Positions 16,375-24,862 of a stretch of DNA of 56,881 nt are shown here, piece by piece. How positions within the stretch are numbered: position 1 is the first letter of the stretch; each line of letters opens with the position of its first letter. Below the pieces are notes generated by a model. That model did no database searches, was not told the DNA's origin, and was given only the letters and a program-made list of their open reading frames with translations. Source of the DNA: Rhodocyclaceae bacterium. Its GTDB lineage: Bacteria > Pseudomonadota > Gammaproteobacteria > Burkholderiales > Rhodocyclaceae. Made by a program: the position numbers and the translations under genes. The stretch spans positions 2,793 through 59,673 of the forward strand of contig JAJVIJ010000052.1 in NCBI GenBank assembly GCA_022072095.1, written 5' to 3'.

Positions 16375-17558
16375 CTGGCGACGCTCACGCCGGCCGCGAC
16401 CAGATCGTCGATTTCGGCCTCGTCATATCCGGCCTCGCTGAGGATGTCGCGACTGTGTTCGCCCAGTCGCGGTGCCTGCCGGCCCGGTCGGGGCGGGCTG
16501 CGCGACCAGCGCGTGGGCACGGCCATGGTGCGGATGGCGCCCTCGGTCGGGTGTTCGACATCCTGAAAAAAGCCGGTGGCCACGAGGTGCGGATCGTCCT
16601 GCACGCTGTCCGGTGTATGGATCGGCATGGCGGCGATGTCCGCCGCCTGAAAACGTTCCAGCCACTCGGCCGTCGTCGCCGTCAGCATGGTCTCGGCGAA
16701 CAGCCCATACAACACGCCGATATGGCGCGCGATGCCCAGCGCATCGGCAAAGCGGGGATCGTCCTTCAGTTCCGGACGGCCGGCGAGATCGAAGAATCGC
16801 AGCCATTGCGCACGCGTGTAGGCGCCGGCCCCGATGTAGCCATCCCGGGTCTTGTACGGGCGGCGCTCGAACAGCCGCACGTAACCCGCCCGCCCCTGCG
16901 CCGGACGGAAGGTGTGTGCGGCCAGATGCGGCGTCAACACGAACTGCGTCATGCACTCGAACATCGGCACCTCGACCGCCTGGCCCTCGCCGGTGCGCGC
17001 ACGATGCAACAGCGCGCCCATGACGGCGTGCACGCCAAACAGACCGACCGTCAGATCGGCGATCCAGGCCGGCGGATAGCGCGGTCCGCCTCCCATTTCC
17101 GCTTCGAGCGCGGCCAGGCCGCTGGCGCCGATGATCAGGTCGTCGAAGGCCGGCCGCGGCGCGTACGGGCCGCTCTGGGCGTAGCCCACCAGCGACACGT
17201 AGACGATCGTCGGCGACGCAGCCGCCACCTCGTCATAACTCAGCCCCAGTCTTGCCATGGCATCGGGACGGATGTTCGTGAGCAATACGTCGGCCTTCGC
17301 GGCCAGGCGCAGCAGCGCCGCACGGCCGGCCGCCTGCTTCAGGTCCAGCACCAGGCTGCGCTTGCTGCGGTTGGTCTGCAGGAACAAGGGGCTCATGCCC
17401 GGGCTGCGGCCCGGCGCCGCGGTGCGCAGCATGTCGCCCTCCGGCGACTCGATCTTGATGACATCGGCACCGAGATCGCCGAGCGTCTGGGCCGCGTACG
17501 GCCCCATCCCGACCGTGGTCAGGTCGAGGACCCGATAGCCCTCAAGCGGCCCGGGCAT
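16371..17558 (-). CDS. CaiB/BaiF (family III) CoA transferase
   Basis: The 395-residue protein has the interlocked-dimer CoA-transferase family features: N-terminal GPLEGYRVLDLTTVGMGPYA, LGADVIKIE, FLQTNRSKRSLVLDLK, GLSYDEVAA and IADLTVGLFGVHAVMGALLHR. The Asp of IADLT is the best candidate for the catalytic aspartate that carries the acyl anhydride. Family members either transfer CoA between acids or racemise alpha-methylacyl-CoA. Placement between carboxylase and transporter genes favours activation of an imported acid, but a racemase acting on a 2-methyl-branched thioester would also fit the dehydrogenase set. Confidence 0.87.
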   Translation of the reverse strand: MPGPLEGYRVLDLTTVGMGPYAAQTLGDLGADVIKIESPEGDMLRTAAPGRSPGMSPLFLQTNRSKRSLVLDLKQAAGRAALLRLAAKADVLLTNIRPDAMARLGLSYDEVAAASPTIVYVSLVGYAQSGPYAPRPAFDDLIIGASGLAALEAEMGGGPRYPPAWIADLTVGLFGVHAVMGALLHRARTGEGQAVEVPMFECMTQFVLTPHLAAHTFRPAQGRAGYVRLFERRPYKTRDGYIGAGAYTRAQWLRFFDLAGRPELKDDPRFADALGIARHIGVLYGLFAETMLTATTAEWLERFQAADIAAMPIHTPDSVQDDPHLVATGFFQDVEHPTEGAIRTMAVPTRWSRSPPRPGRQAPRLGEHSRDILSEAGYDEAEIDDLVAAGVSVAR

Positions 17559-17594
17559 GGCTGTCCGGGCGCAAGCGGGCGCGCGTGATCGCGC

Positions 17595-19586
17595 TCACTT
17601 TTTCGGGTCGAGCATCACGATCACGGCGTTGCGCTCGACGGTCTGACCCGACTGGCAGTTCACCGCGGTCACGGTGCCGTCGCATTCGGCGGTGATGCGC
17701 ATTTCCATCTTCATCGATTCGAGCACGGCCACGACATCGCCCGCCTTGACCGCATCGCCGACCTGCACATTGACCTTCAGGATCAGGCCCATCATCGGCG
17801 CACGCAGTTCGCCGCTGACCTCGGCCGCCGCACTGATGAAGGCCAGATAGGTGATCGCCTCGAAAGCATGCGCCCCGCCATGGTCCTGCACGAAGATCAT
17901 GTTGCCTTCCTGGACCACGCGGACCTTCTCGCGGCGATCGCCGATCACGCACAGATAATCTTCCCCACCCAGGCTGCTCAAAGTCAGCCGGATCTCCTGC
18001 TCGCCGACGGCCAGCAGCAGGCTGCCGTCCGGCTTGAGCGGCGCGAAGCGGATCTCGGCCGAGGTGCCGCCGGCCTGAAGATGCAGCGTCGGGATCGGCG
18101 CCAGACCCTCGCCGCCTGCGGCAAACTGCCAGCCCGTGGACGCCAGCGACGACCAGATGCCGCCCTGGTAACCCGCGCGCTGCCGCGTCAGCCAATAGTA
18201 GGCGGCGATGGCCAGGCTCTCAGCGCGGTGCGCACCGGATTTCAGATCCCAGCCGTCGATCTGCTCGTCGATCAGGCGTGTATGGAAGGTCGATTGCCGC
18301 GTCTCCGGCAGGTTCAGCAGCTTCTTCAGAAAATCGCGGTTGGTGATCACGCCGAACACGCTGATTTCATCCAGGGCCAGCACGAGCCGGTCCAGCGCCT
18401 GGTCGCGCGTCTCGGCACAGGTGATCAACTTAGCGAGCATCGGATCATAGTAGGGCGTGACCTCCATGCCGGTCTCGATACCCGTTTCGACGCGCACACC
18501 GTCTTCGGGAAACTTGACATAGCTCAGGCGACCGGTCGAAGGCATGAAGCCGGATGCCGCGTCCTCGGCGCAAATGCGCACTTCGACCGCGTGGCCACGC
18601 ACCTTGACCTCGTCCTGCGTCACCGGCAGCCCCTCGCCGGCGGCGACGCGCAGCATCAGTTCGACGATGTCGATGCCGGTGACCTCCTCGGTGACCGGGT
18701 GCTCGACCTGCAGGCGCGGATTGACTTCGAGGAAATAGTAGTCCTCGCCCTGGACGATGAACTCGACCGTGCCGACGCCGCGGTAGCGCAGGCGTTCGCC
18801 AAGCCGCACCGCATCGCCGGTGATGTGCTCCCGCACCCTCGCCGACAGATTTGCGGCGGGCGCTTCCTCGACCAGCTTCTGGTGACGGCGCTGCAACGAG
18901 CATTCGCGCTCGAACAGATGGATGACGTTGCCGCGACCATCGCCGGCGATCTGCACCTCGATGTGGCGCGCGCGCTGGATCATCTGTTCGACGATCAAAC
19001 CGGGCGAACCGAAGGCGTTCTTCGCTTCGCGCATCGCCGACTCGATCTCGGCCTCCAGGCCGTCGAGCGTGGTCACGGCGCGCATGCCCTTGCCGCCGCC
19101 ACCGGCTGCGGCCTTGAGCATGACCGGCAACTTCAGGCCGCGCACGGTCGCGGCGACCTCGGCGATGTTGTCGCTGGCGACCTCGCTGCCGGGCACGGTG
19201 GGCACGCCCGCGGCCTTGGCCTCGCGCTTGGCCGCGGCCTTGTCGCCCAGGCGATCGATGATCTCGGCCGTGGGGCCGACGAACACCAGCCCGGCCTTCT
19301 CGACGGCTGCGGCAAAGGCGGCGTTTTCGGCGAGGAAGCCGAAGCCAGGATGAATCGCCTCGGCGCCGGCGCGCTTGGCCGCATCGATGACCGCGTCGAT
19401 GCGCAGATAGCTCTCCGCTGCCGGCGCACCGCCGATTTCGATCGACTCGCCGATGAACTTGACGTGCAGCGCATCGCGATCCGCGCTGGAATGGACGCCG
19501 GCGACCGCAATGCCCAGGCGATGACAGGTACGCGCGATGCGGCAGGCGATCTCGCCGCGGTTGGCAATGAGGACTTTCTTGAACAT
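17595..19586 (-). CDS. Acyl-CoA carboxylase alpha subunit (biotin carboxylase + BCCP)
   Basis: The 663-residue subunit has the biotin-carboxylase N-terminus (FKKVLIANRGEIACRIART), ATP-grasp glycine loop (KAAAGGGGKGM) and catalytic region (NPRLQVEHPVTEEVTG) within about residues 1-445. A linker domain and a C-terminal biotinyl domain with AVLESMKMEM follow; the biotinylated residue is about Lys626. Length and order match the alpha subunits of methylcrotonyl-, geranyl- and propionyl-CoA carboxylases. It would carboxylate biotin at ATP cost and serve the carboxyltransferase subunits encoded just upstream. The start is ATG 19586, preceded by AGGAGAAA. It is the only alpha subunit next to three beta subunits. 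Confidence 0.93.
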   Translation of the reverse strand: MFKKVLIANRGEIACRIARTCHRLGIAVAGVHSSADRDALHVKFIGESIEIGGAPAAESYLRIDAVIDAAKRAGAEAIHPGFGFLAENAAFAAAVEKAGLVFVGPTAEIIDRLGDKAAAKREAKAAGVPTVPGSEVASDNIAEVAATVRGLKLPVMLKAAAGGGGKGMRAVTTLDGLEAEIESAMREAKNAFGSPGLIVEQMIQRARHIEVQIAGDGRGNVIHLFERECSLQRRHQKLVEEAPAANLSARVREHITGDAVRLGERLRYRGVGTVEFIVQGEDYYFLEVNPRLQVEHPVTEEVTGIDIVELMLRVAAGEGLPVTQDEVKVRGHAVEVRICAEDAASGFMPSTGRLSYVKFPEDGVRVETGIETGMEVTPYYDPMLAKLITCAETRDQALDRLVLALDEISVFGVITNRDFLKKLLNLPETRQSTFHTRLIDEQIDGWDLKSGAHRAESLAIAAYYWLTRQRAGYQGGIWSSLASTGWQFAAGGEGLAPIPTLHLQAGGTSAEIRFAPLKPDGSLLLAVGEQEIRLTLSSLGGEDYLCVIGDRREKVRVVQEGNMIFVQDHGGAHAFEAITYLAFISAAAEVSGELRAPMMGLILKVNVQVGDAVKAGDVVAVLESMKMEMRITAECDGTVTAVNCQSGQTVERNAVIVMLDPKK

Positions 19587-19609
19587 GACGATTCTTTCTC
19601 CTGATTCCT

Positions 19610-21217
19610 TCACATGCGGAAGACACCGAACGGTGTCGGCACGGCCGGCGTCCGTCCGGCCAGATCCATCAACATCGCGAGGACATCGCGCGTTTCGACC
19701 GGGTCGATGACCATGTCGCACCACAAGTTGCGCGCGAAGTTGTAGGCGTCGGCGAACTCCTCGAACTGCTTGCGTATCGGCGCCTGGAACGCCGCCCGCT
19801 CCTCGTCGGTCCAGCCGCCGCCTTCGCGCTTGTGGATGTTCTCGCGCACCATGGTGAGCGTGGTCACGGCCTGGTCCGGGCCCATCAGCGCGGCACGCCC
19901 GGTCGGCCACATCAGCATCGCGTTGGGCTTGAACGGCCGTCCGCACATGGCGAGATAGGCCGCGGCATAGGCACCGCCGGTGATCAGCGTGTACTTGGGC
20001 ACGTTCGCCGAGGCCATCGCGGTCATGAACTTCGCGCCATGCTTCGCGATCCCCTGCATCTCGACCGCCTTGCCGACCATGAACCCGGACACGTCGACCA
20101 TGAACAGGATCGGAATGTCACGCTGGCAGCACATCTCGATGAAATGAGCGCCCTTGACGGCGCTTTCACCGAACATCACGCCATTGCTGGCCAGAATGCC
20201 GACGTGGTAGCCCTTGATGTGCGCGAAGCCGCAGATCAGCGTGTCGCCGTACAGTTCCTTGAACTCCTGGAAACGGCTGCCATCGACCAGACGGGCGAGC
20301 ACCTCGCGATTGTCCGTGGGAATGCGCGGGTCGGAACTGACCACACCGTAGATATCCTCCGGGCTGTACAGCGGCTCTTCGGGCGGTTCGAGTTTCCAGC
20401 GCAGCGGTGGCAACTCCTGCAGGTGGGCGACGATGTTGCGCGTGATCGCCAGCGCATGGCTGTCATTCTCGGCGATGTGGTCCGTGACCCCGGAAATGCG
20501 GCTGTGCATTTCGGCGCCGCCCAGCGGCTCGATGTCGATGACCTCACCGGTTGCTGAAAACACCAGTTGCGGGCTGCCCAGAAACATCGCGCCCTGGTTG
20601 CGGATGATCACGCACTCGTCGCACAGCGCCGGGATGTAGGCGCCGCCGGCCGTCGACGGACCGTGCACGATGGCGATCTGCGGGATGCCCTCGGAGGACA
20701 TCTTCACCTGGTTGTACATGATCGAGCCGGCATGGCCCTCGTCCGGGAAGATGTTCGCCAGATCCGGCAGGAAGCCGCCGCCGGACTGCACCATCGTGAT
20801 GCAGGGCAGGCGGTGCTGCCACGCAAACAGCTGAGCACGCGTATGCCGCTTGGTGGTCATGCCGAACATCGTGCCGCCCTTCACCGTGGCGTCGTTGACG
20901 ATGATCATGCACGAGCGGCCGGACACCCGGCCGACGCCGGTGAGCACGGTTGCGCCCGGCGGCACGCCGTCATACATGCCTTCGCCGGCGAGCTGGCCGA
21001 GCTCCAGGAACGGCGAGCCCGGGTCCAGAATGGCGGTGATGCGGTCGCGCGGCAGGATCATGCCGCGGTCACGATGCAGTTTCTTGGCCTTTTCCGGGCC
21101 GCTCGCGTTGGCCGCAGCCCGACGCCGATGCAGGTCCTGGATCCTGATCAGGTAGGCCTCGCGATTTTTTGCGAACTCGGACGTCTGTGTCGACAGCAGC
21201 GATTTCAGGATGTTCAT
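19610..21217 (-). CDS. Acyl-CoA carboxylase beta subunit, copy 1 (carboxyltransferase)
   Basis: The 535-residue carboxyltransferase is of the MCC/GCC beta type: DPGSPFLELGQLAGEGMY, NDATVKGGT, GPSTAGGAYIPALCDE, SGVTDHIAENDSHAL, KGAHFIEMCCQRDIPILF, GFMVGKAVEMQGIAKHGAKF and GPDQAVTTLTMV. Both crotonase-like halves and their oxyanion-forming Gly-rich turns are present. It lies 23 bases before the alpha-subunit gene and 16 bases after copy 2. It is closer in sequence to copy 3 than to copy 2 (for example SPQLVFSATGEVID is shared with copy 3 only). The acyl substrate is unknown. Confidence 0.92.
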   Translation of the reverse strand: MNILKSLLSTQTSEFAKNREAYLIRIQDLHRRRAAANASGPEKAKKLHRDRGMILPRDRITAILDPGSPFLELGQLAGEGMYDGVPPGATVLTGVGRVSGRSCMIIVNDATVKGGTMFGMTTKRHTRAQLFAWQHRLPCITMVQSGGGFLPDLANIFPDEGHAGSIMYNQVKMSSEGIPQIAIVHGPSTAGGAYIPALCDECVIIRNQGAMFLGSPQLVFSATGEVIDIEPLGGAEMHSRISGVTDHIAENDSHALAITRNIVAHLQELPPLRWKLEPPEEPLYSPEDIYGVVSSDPRIPTDNREVLARLVDGSRFQEFKELYGDTLICGFAHIKGYHVGILASNGVMFGESAVKGAHFIEMCCQRDIPILFMVDVSGFMVGKAVEMQGIAKHGAKFMTAMASANVPKYTLITGGAYAAAYLAMCGRPFKPNAMLMWPTGRAALMGPDQAVTTLTMVRENIHKREGGGWTDEERAAFQAPIRKQFEEFADAYNFARNLWCDMVIDPVETRDVLAMLMDLAGRTPAVPTPFGVFRM

Positions 21218-21233
21218 GTGAGCCCCGGCGCGG

Positions 21234-22841
21234 CTACATGCGGAAGACGCCGAACTTCGACGTCTTGGCCGGTGTGCGCCCGGCCAGTTCCAGCAGCATG
21301 GCCATCACGTCGCGTGTTTCGAGCGGGTCGATGACCATGTCGCACCAGGTATTGCGGGCGAAATTGTAGGCGTTGGCGAAATCCTCGAAGGTCTTGCGCA
21401 CCGGCGCCTTGTAGGCCTCGCGTTCCTCGTTGGTCCAGCTCGTGCCTTCGCGCTTGTGGATGTCGTCCTTGACCATCGCCAGCGTGTTCGCGGCCTGTTC
21501 CGGACCCATGATCGCCGCCCGGCCCGTGGGCCACATCATCATCGCGTTGGGCTTGAACGCGCGCCCGCACATGGCCAGATAGCCCGCCCCGTAGGAACCG
21601 CCGATGATCAGCGTGTACTTCGGCACGTCGGCGCAGGTCATGGCGGTGATCATCTTCGCGCCGTGCTTCGCGATGCCGCCTTCCTCGGCGTCGCGGCCGA
21701 CCATGAAGCCGGACACATCGGCCATGAACAGCAGCGGAATGTCGCGCTTGCAGCACATGTCGATGAAATGTGCGGCCTTGACCGCACTCTCGGAGAACAG
21801 CACGCCGCTGTTGAGCAGGATGCCGATCTCGAAACCCTTGATCCGGCCCCAGCCGCAGATGATGGTATCGCCGTAGAGCTGCTTGAATTCGCGGAAATCG
21901 CTGCCATCCACCAGCCGCGCCAGGATTTCGCGGTTATCGGTCGGGAACTTGGTGTCGTGACTGACGATGCCGTAGATCTCGCGCGGATCGTACACCGGCT
22001 CGCGCATGGGCAGCACGTCCCAGCGCTGGCGCGCGATGTCGCCCAGATTGGCGACGATCTCGCGCGTGATGGCGATCGCGTGGCTGTCGTTTTCGGCGAG
22101 GTGGTCGGTGACACCGGAAATGCGGCTGTGCATCTCGCCGCCGCCCAGGGTTTCCACATCCACCTCTTCCTTGGTCGCCGCATAGACCAGTTGCGGCCCG
22201 CCCAGGAACATCGCGCCCTGATTGCGGATGATCACCGTTTCGTCGCACAGCGCCGGGATGTAGGCGCCGCCGGCCGTCGAGGGGCCATGCACGGTCGCGA
22301 TCTGGGCGATGCCTTCCGACGACATGCGGATCTGGTTGTAGAAGATCGAGCCGAACTGGCCGTCGTCGGGAAAGATGTTCGGCTGGTCCGGCAGAAACGC
22401 GCCACCGGACTGCACCATCGTAATGCACGGCAAGCGATGCTGCCAGGCGAAGCGCTGCGCACGCACATGCTTCTTGCAGGTGATGCCGAAGTAGGTGCCG
22501 CCCTTGACCGTGGCGTCATTGACGATGATCATGCACGGACGCCCCGACACCAGGCCGACGCCGGTGATGATGCTGCCGCCGGTGGGGACATCCTCGTACA
22601 TGCCCTCGCCGGCGAGGTGGCAGAACTCCAGGAAGGGCGAGCCCGGGTCGAGCAGCGCGGCCACGCGTTCGCGTGGCAGCAGCTGCCCGCGCTCCTTGTG
22701 AAGCCGGCGCGCCTTGTCCGGGCCGCCGACATTCGCGGCCGCGCGGCGTGCATGCAGATCGGCGATCTTGGCAAGGTAGGCCGCTTCGTTGCGCCGGAAC
22801 TCTTCCGAATTCCTGTTCAGCAGGGATTTCATTACAGCCAT
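21234..22841 (-). CDS. Acyl-CoA carboxylase beta subunit, copy 2 (carboxyltransferase)
   Basis: The 535-residue paralogue of copies 1 and 3 has the full set of carboxyltransferase motifs (NDATVKGGT, GPSTAGGAYIPALCDE, GFMVGRDAEEGGIAKHGAKM). It is the most divergent of the three in the CoA/acyl-site neighbourhood: FGSIFYNQIRMSSEG where the others have GSIMYNQVKMSSEG, and GPQLVYAATKEEVDVETLGG where they have SPQLVFSATGEVID. ATG 22841 is placed nine bases after AGGAGG. An upstream in-frame start would add 13 basic residues with no family counterpart. It may therefore accept a different acyl-CoA from its neighbours. Confidence 0.91.
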   Translation of the reverse strand: MAVMKSLLNRNSEEFRRNEAAYLAKIADLHARRAAANVGGPDKARRLHKERGQLLPRERVAALLDPGSPFLEFCHLAGEGMYEDVPTGGSIITGVGLVSGRPCMIIVNDATVKGGTYFGITCKKHVRAQRFAWQHRLPCITMVQSGGAFLPDQPNIFPDDGQFGSIFYNQIRMSSEGIAQIATVHGPSTAGGAYIPALCDETVIIRNQGAMFLGGPQLVYAATKEEVDVETLGGGEMHSRISGVTDHLAENDSHAIAITREIVANLGDIARQRWDVLPMREPVYDPREIYGIVSHDTKFPTDNREILARLVDGSDFREFKQLYGDTIICGWGRIKGFEIGILLNSGVLFSESAVKAAHFIDMCCKRDIPLLFMADVSGFMVGRDAEEGGIAKHGAKMITAMTCADVPKYTLIIGGSYGAGYLAMCGRAFKPNAMMMWPTGRAAIMGPEQAANTLAMVKDDIHKREGTSWTNEEREAYKAPVRKTFEDFANAYNFARNTWCDMVIDPLETRDVMAMLLELAGRTPAKTSKFGVFRM

Positions 22842-22890
22842 CAGGCATAACCTCCTGGTTCTTCGTCTGCGCCGCCACACGGGCGGGGTT

Positions 22891-24498
22891 TTACATCCTG
22901 AATACGCCGAAGCGGGTCGGCTTGGCCGGTGTGCGTCCGGCCAGTTCGACCAGCATGGCGAGCGTATGACGCGTCTCGACCGGATCGATCACCATGTCGC
23001 ACCACTCGTGACGAGCAAAGTTGTAGGCGTCGGAAAACTCTTCGAAACCCTGCCTGACCGGTTGCCGGTACGCCTCGCGCTCGGCCTCGGTCCAGCTGCG
23101 GCCCTCGCGCCTGAGGATGTCTTCCCGGACCATCGCCAGCGTATTGGCCGCCTGGTCCGGGCCCATGATCGCGGCACGCGCGTTCGGCCACATCAGCAGC
23201 GCATTCGGTCGCATCGGCCGACCGCACATCGCCAAATAGCCGGCACCATAGGCGCCGCCGATGATCAGCGTGTATTTGGGGACGTCGGCCGCGCACATCG
23301 CCGTCATCATCTTCGCACCATGCTTGGCGACACCGCTGCGTTCGACATGCTTGCCGACCATGAAACCGGCGACATCGGCCATGAACAACAGCGGAATGTC
23401 GCGCTGGCAGCACATTTCGATGAAATGTGCGCCCTTGACCGCGCTCTCCGGAAAGAGCACGCCGTTGTTGCACAGGATGCCGAATTCGTAACCCTCTATG
23501 CGCGCAAAGCCGCAGATCAGCGTGTCGCCGTACAGTTGCTTGAACTCCTGGAAGCGGCTGCCATCGACCAGGCGGGCGATGATCTCGCGGCTGTCGGTCG
23601 GGTACTTGGGATCACGGCTGACGATGCCGTAGATCTCGGCCGGGTCGTACAGCGGTTCTTCCGGCTCGGCGCGCGTCCAGCGCAGCGGCGGCCATTCCTG
23701 CGTGTGCGCGACGATGTTGCGCGTGATCGCCAGTGCGTGGCTGTCATTTTCGGCGATGTGGTCGGCGACACCGGACACGCGGCAATGCATCTCGGCCCCG
23801 CCCAGGCGCTCGACATCGATCACCTCGCCGGTGGCCGAGAACACCAGTTGCGGACTACCGAGAAACATCGCGCCCTGATTGCGGATGATGACCAGCTCGT
23901 CGCACAGTGCCGGGATGTATGCGCCCCCCGCCGTGGACGGGCCGTGCACGATGGCGATCTGGACGATGCCTTCGGAAGACATCTTCACCTGGTTGTACAT
24001 GATCGAGCCGCCGTGCCCCTCGTCCGGGAAGACGTTCTCGAGATCCGGCAGAAAGGCGCCGCCGGACTGCACCATGGTGATGCACGGCAGTCGGTGCTGC
24101 CAGGCGAACAGCTGGGCACGGACATGCTTTTTCGTGGTCATGCCGAACAGCGTGCCGCCCTTGACGGTGGGGTCGTTGGCGATCAGCATGCAGGGCCGCC
24201 CGCGCACCATGCCGACGCCGGTGACCATGGTCGCGCCGGGCGCGACGCCTTCGTACATGCCCTCACCGGCCAGATGGCCGAACTCCAGAAACGGCGAACC
24301 GGGATCGATCAGCGCCGCGATGCGCTCTCGCGGCAGCAACTGGCCACGACTCTTGTGCAACTCCACGGCCTTCCTGCTGCCGGCGGCGTTGGCGGTCGCA
24401 CGCCGTGATTGCAGATTCGCGATACGCGCGAGGTAGGACTCGCGGTTGCGGCGAAACTCCTCGGACTGCGTGGCCACCAGGGATTTGATGGGCGTCAT
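22891..24498 (-). CDS. Acyl-CoA carboxylase beta subunit, copy 3 (carboxyltransferase)
   Basis: This 535-residue carboxyltransferase is the promoter-proximal copy of the three and has exactly the same length as the other two. It keeps NDPTVKGGT, GPSTAGGAYIPALCDE, GVADHIAENDSHAL and GFMVGKHVERSGVAKHGAKM. It differs in the motif GAEMHCRVSGVADH, where copies 1 and 2 have HSRISGVTDH. A 364-base gene-free stretch precedes it and is the likely promoter region of the six-gene minus-strand operon. Confidence 0.92.
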   Translation of the reverse strand: MTPIKSLVATQSEEFRRNRESYLARIANLQSRRATANAAGSRKAVELHKSRGQLLPRERIAALIDPGSPFLEFGHLAGEGMYEGVAPGATMVTGVGMVRGRPCMLIANDPTVKGGTLFGMTTKKHVRAQLFAWQHRLPCITMVQSGGAFLPDLENVFPDEGHGGSIMYNQVKMSSEGIVQIAIVHGPSTAGGAYIPALCDELVIIRNQGAMFLGSPQLVFSATGEVIDVERLGGAEMHCRVSGVADHIAENDSHALAITRNIVAHTQEWPPLRWTRAEPEEPLYDPAEIYGIVSRDPKYPTDSREIIARLVDGSRFQEFKQLYGDTLICGFARIEGYEFGILCNNGVLFPESAVKGAHFIEMCCQRDIPLLFMADVAGFMVGKHVERSGVAKHGAKMMTAMCAADVPKYTLIIGGAYGAGYLAMCGRPMRPNALLMWPNARAAIMGPDQAANTLAMVREDILRREGRSWTEAEREAYRQPVRQGFEEFSDAYNFARHEWCDMVIDPVETRHTLAMLVELAGRTPAKPTRFGVFRM

Positions 24499-24862
24499 GG
24501 TCTATTCGATCTCGGTATTCCGGCTCGGCACAGCCCACAGCGCCGGCCTGCCATCGGACAGGCCGGGCGCGTACGAGCAGCTGGAGTCTTGTCTCGATAC
24601 GGGTGTTGTTATCGGCATACGTCTCGGCTGCCACGCCACGGGTGTCGATGCCAGCAGCACCCTCGATTTATGGCAACGAACTCGTGGCCCCGAGCCGTAT
24701 GCATCCTGGCGCGGAATTTACCTTAGAAGTGGCTGGCTGCCTAGACTTGGCCTTCGCCGGCATCCGATTCTTCGCCGGATGGTCGCCCTGATTGTTTGTG
24801 CCCCGAATCGGCGCGACCGCATGACGACAGCACGTAGGGCTGGGCGCTGGCGCGGGAGACCG
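24499..24862 (-). promoter_or_regulatory. Gene-free upstream region of the carboxylase operon with an 8-bp inverted repeat
   Basis: No credible gene is present in these 364 bases. CCGGCCTG at 24543-24550 and CAGGCCGG at 24559-24566 form a perfect inverted repeat with an 8-nt spacer, 45-68 bases upstream of the first carboxyltransferase start. This is a reasonable position for an operator or leader hairpin. I see no clear -10/-35 pair. Confidence 0.35.

Noticed and set aside
17868-19604. 578-codon plus-strand frame opposite the carboxylase alpha gene
   Set aside because: The biotin carboxylase motifs are all on the minus strand; the plus frame has low-complexity composition only.
9880-24498. 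Acyclic terpene (atu) or leucine/isovalerate (liu) cluster
   Set aside because: The carboxylase is of this type, but no isohexenylglutaconyl-CoA hydratase, HMG-CoA lyase or AtuA-like gene is present, and three beta subunits do not fit, so I keep the substrate open.
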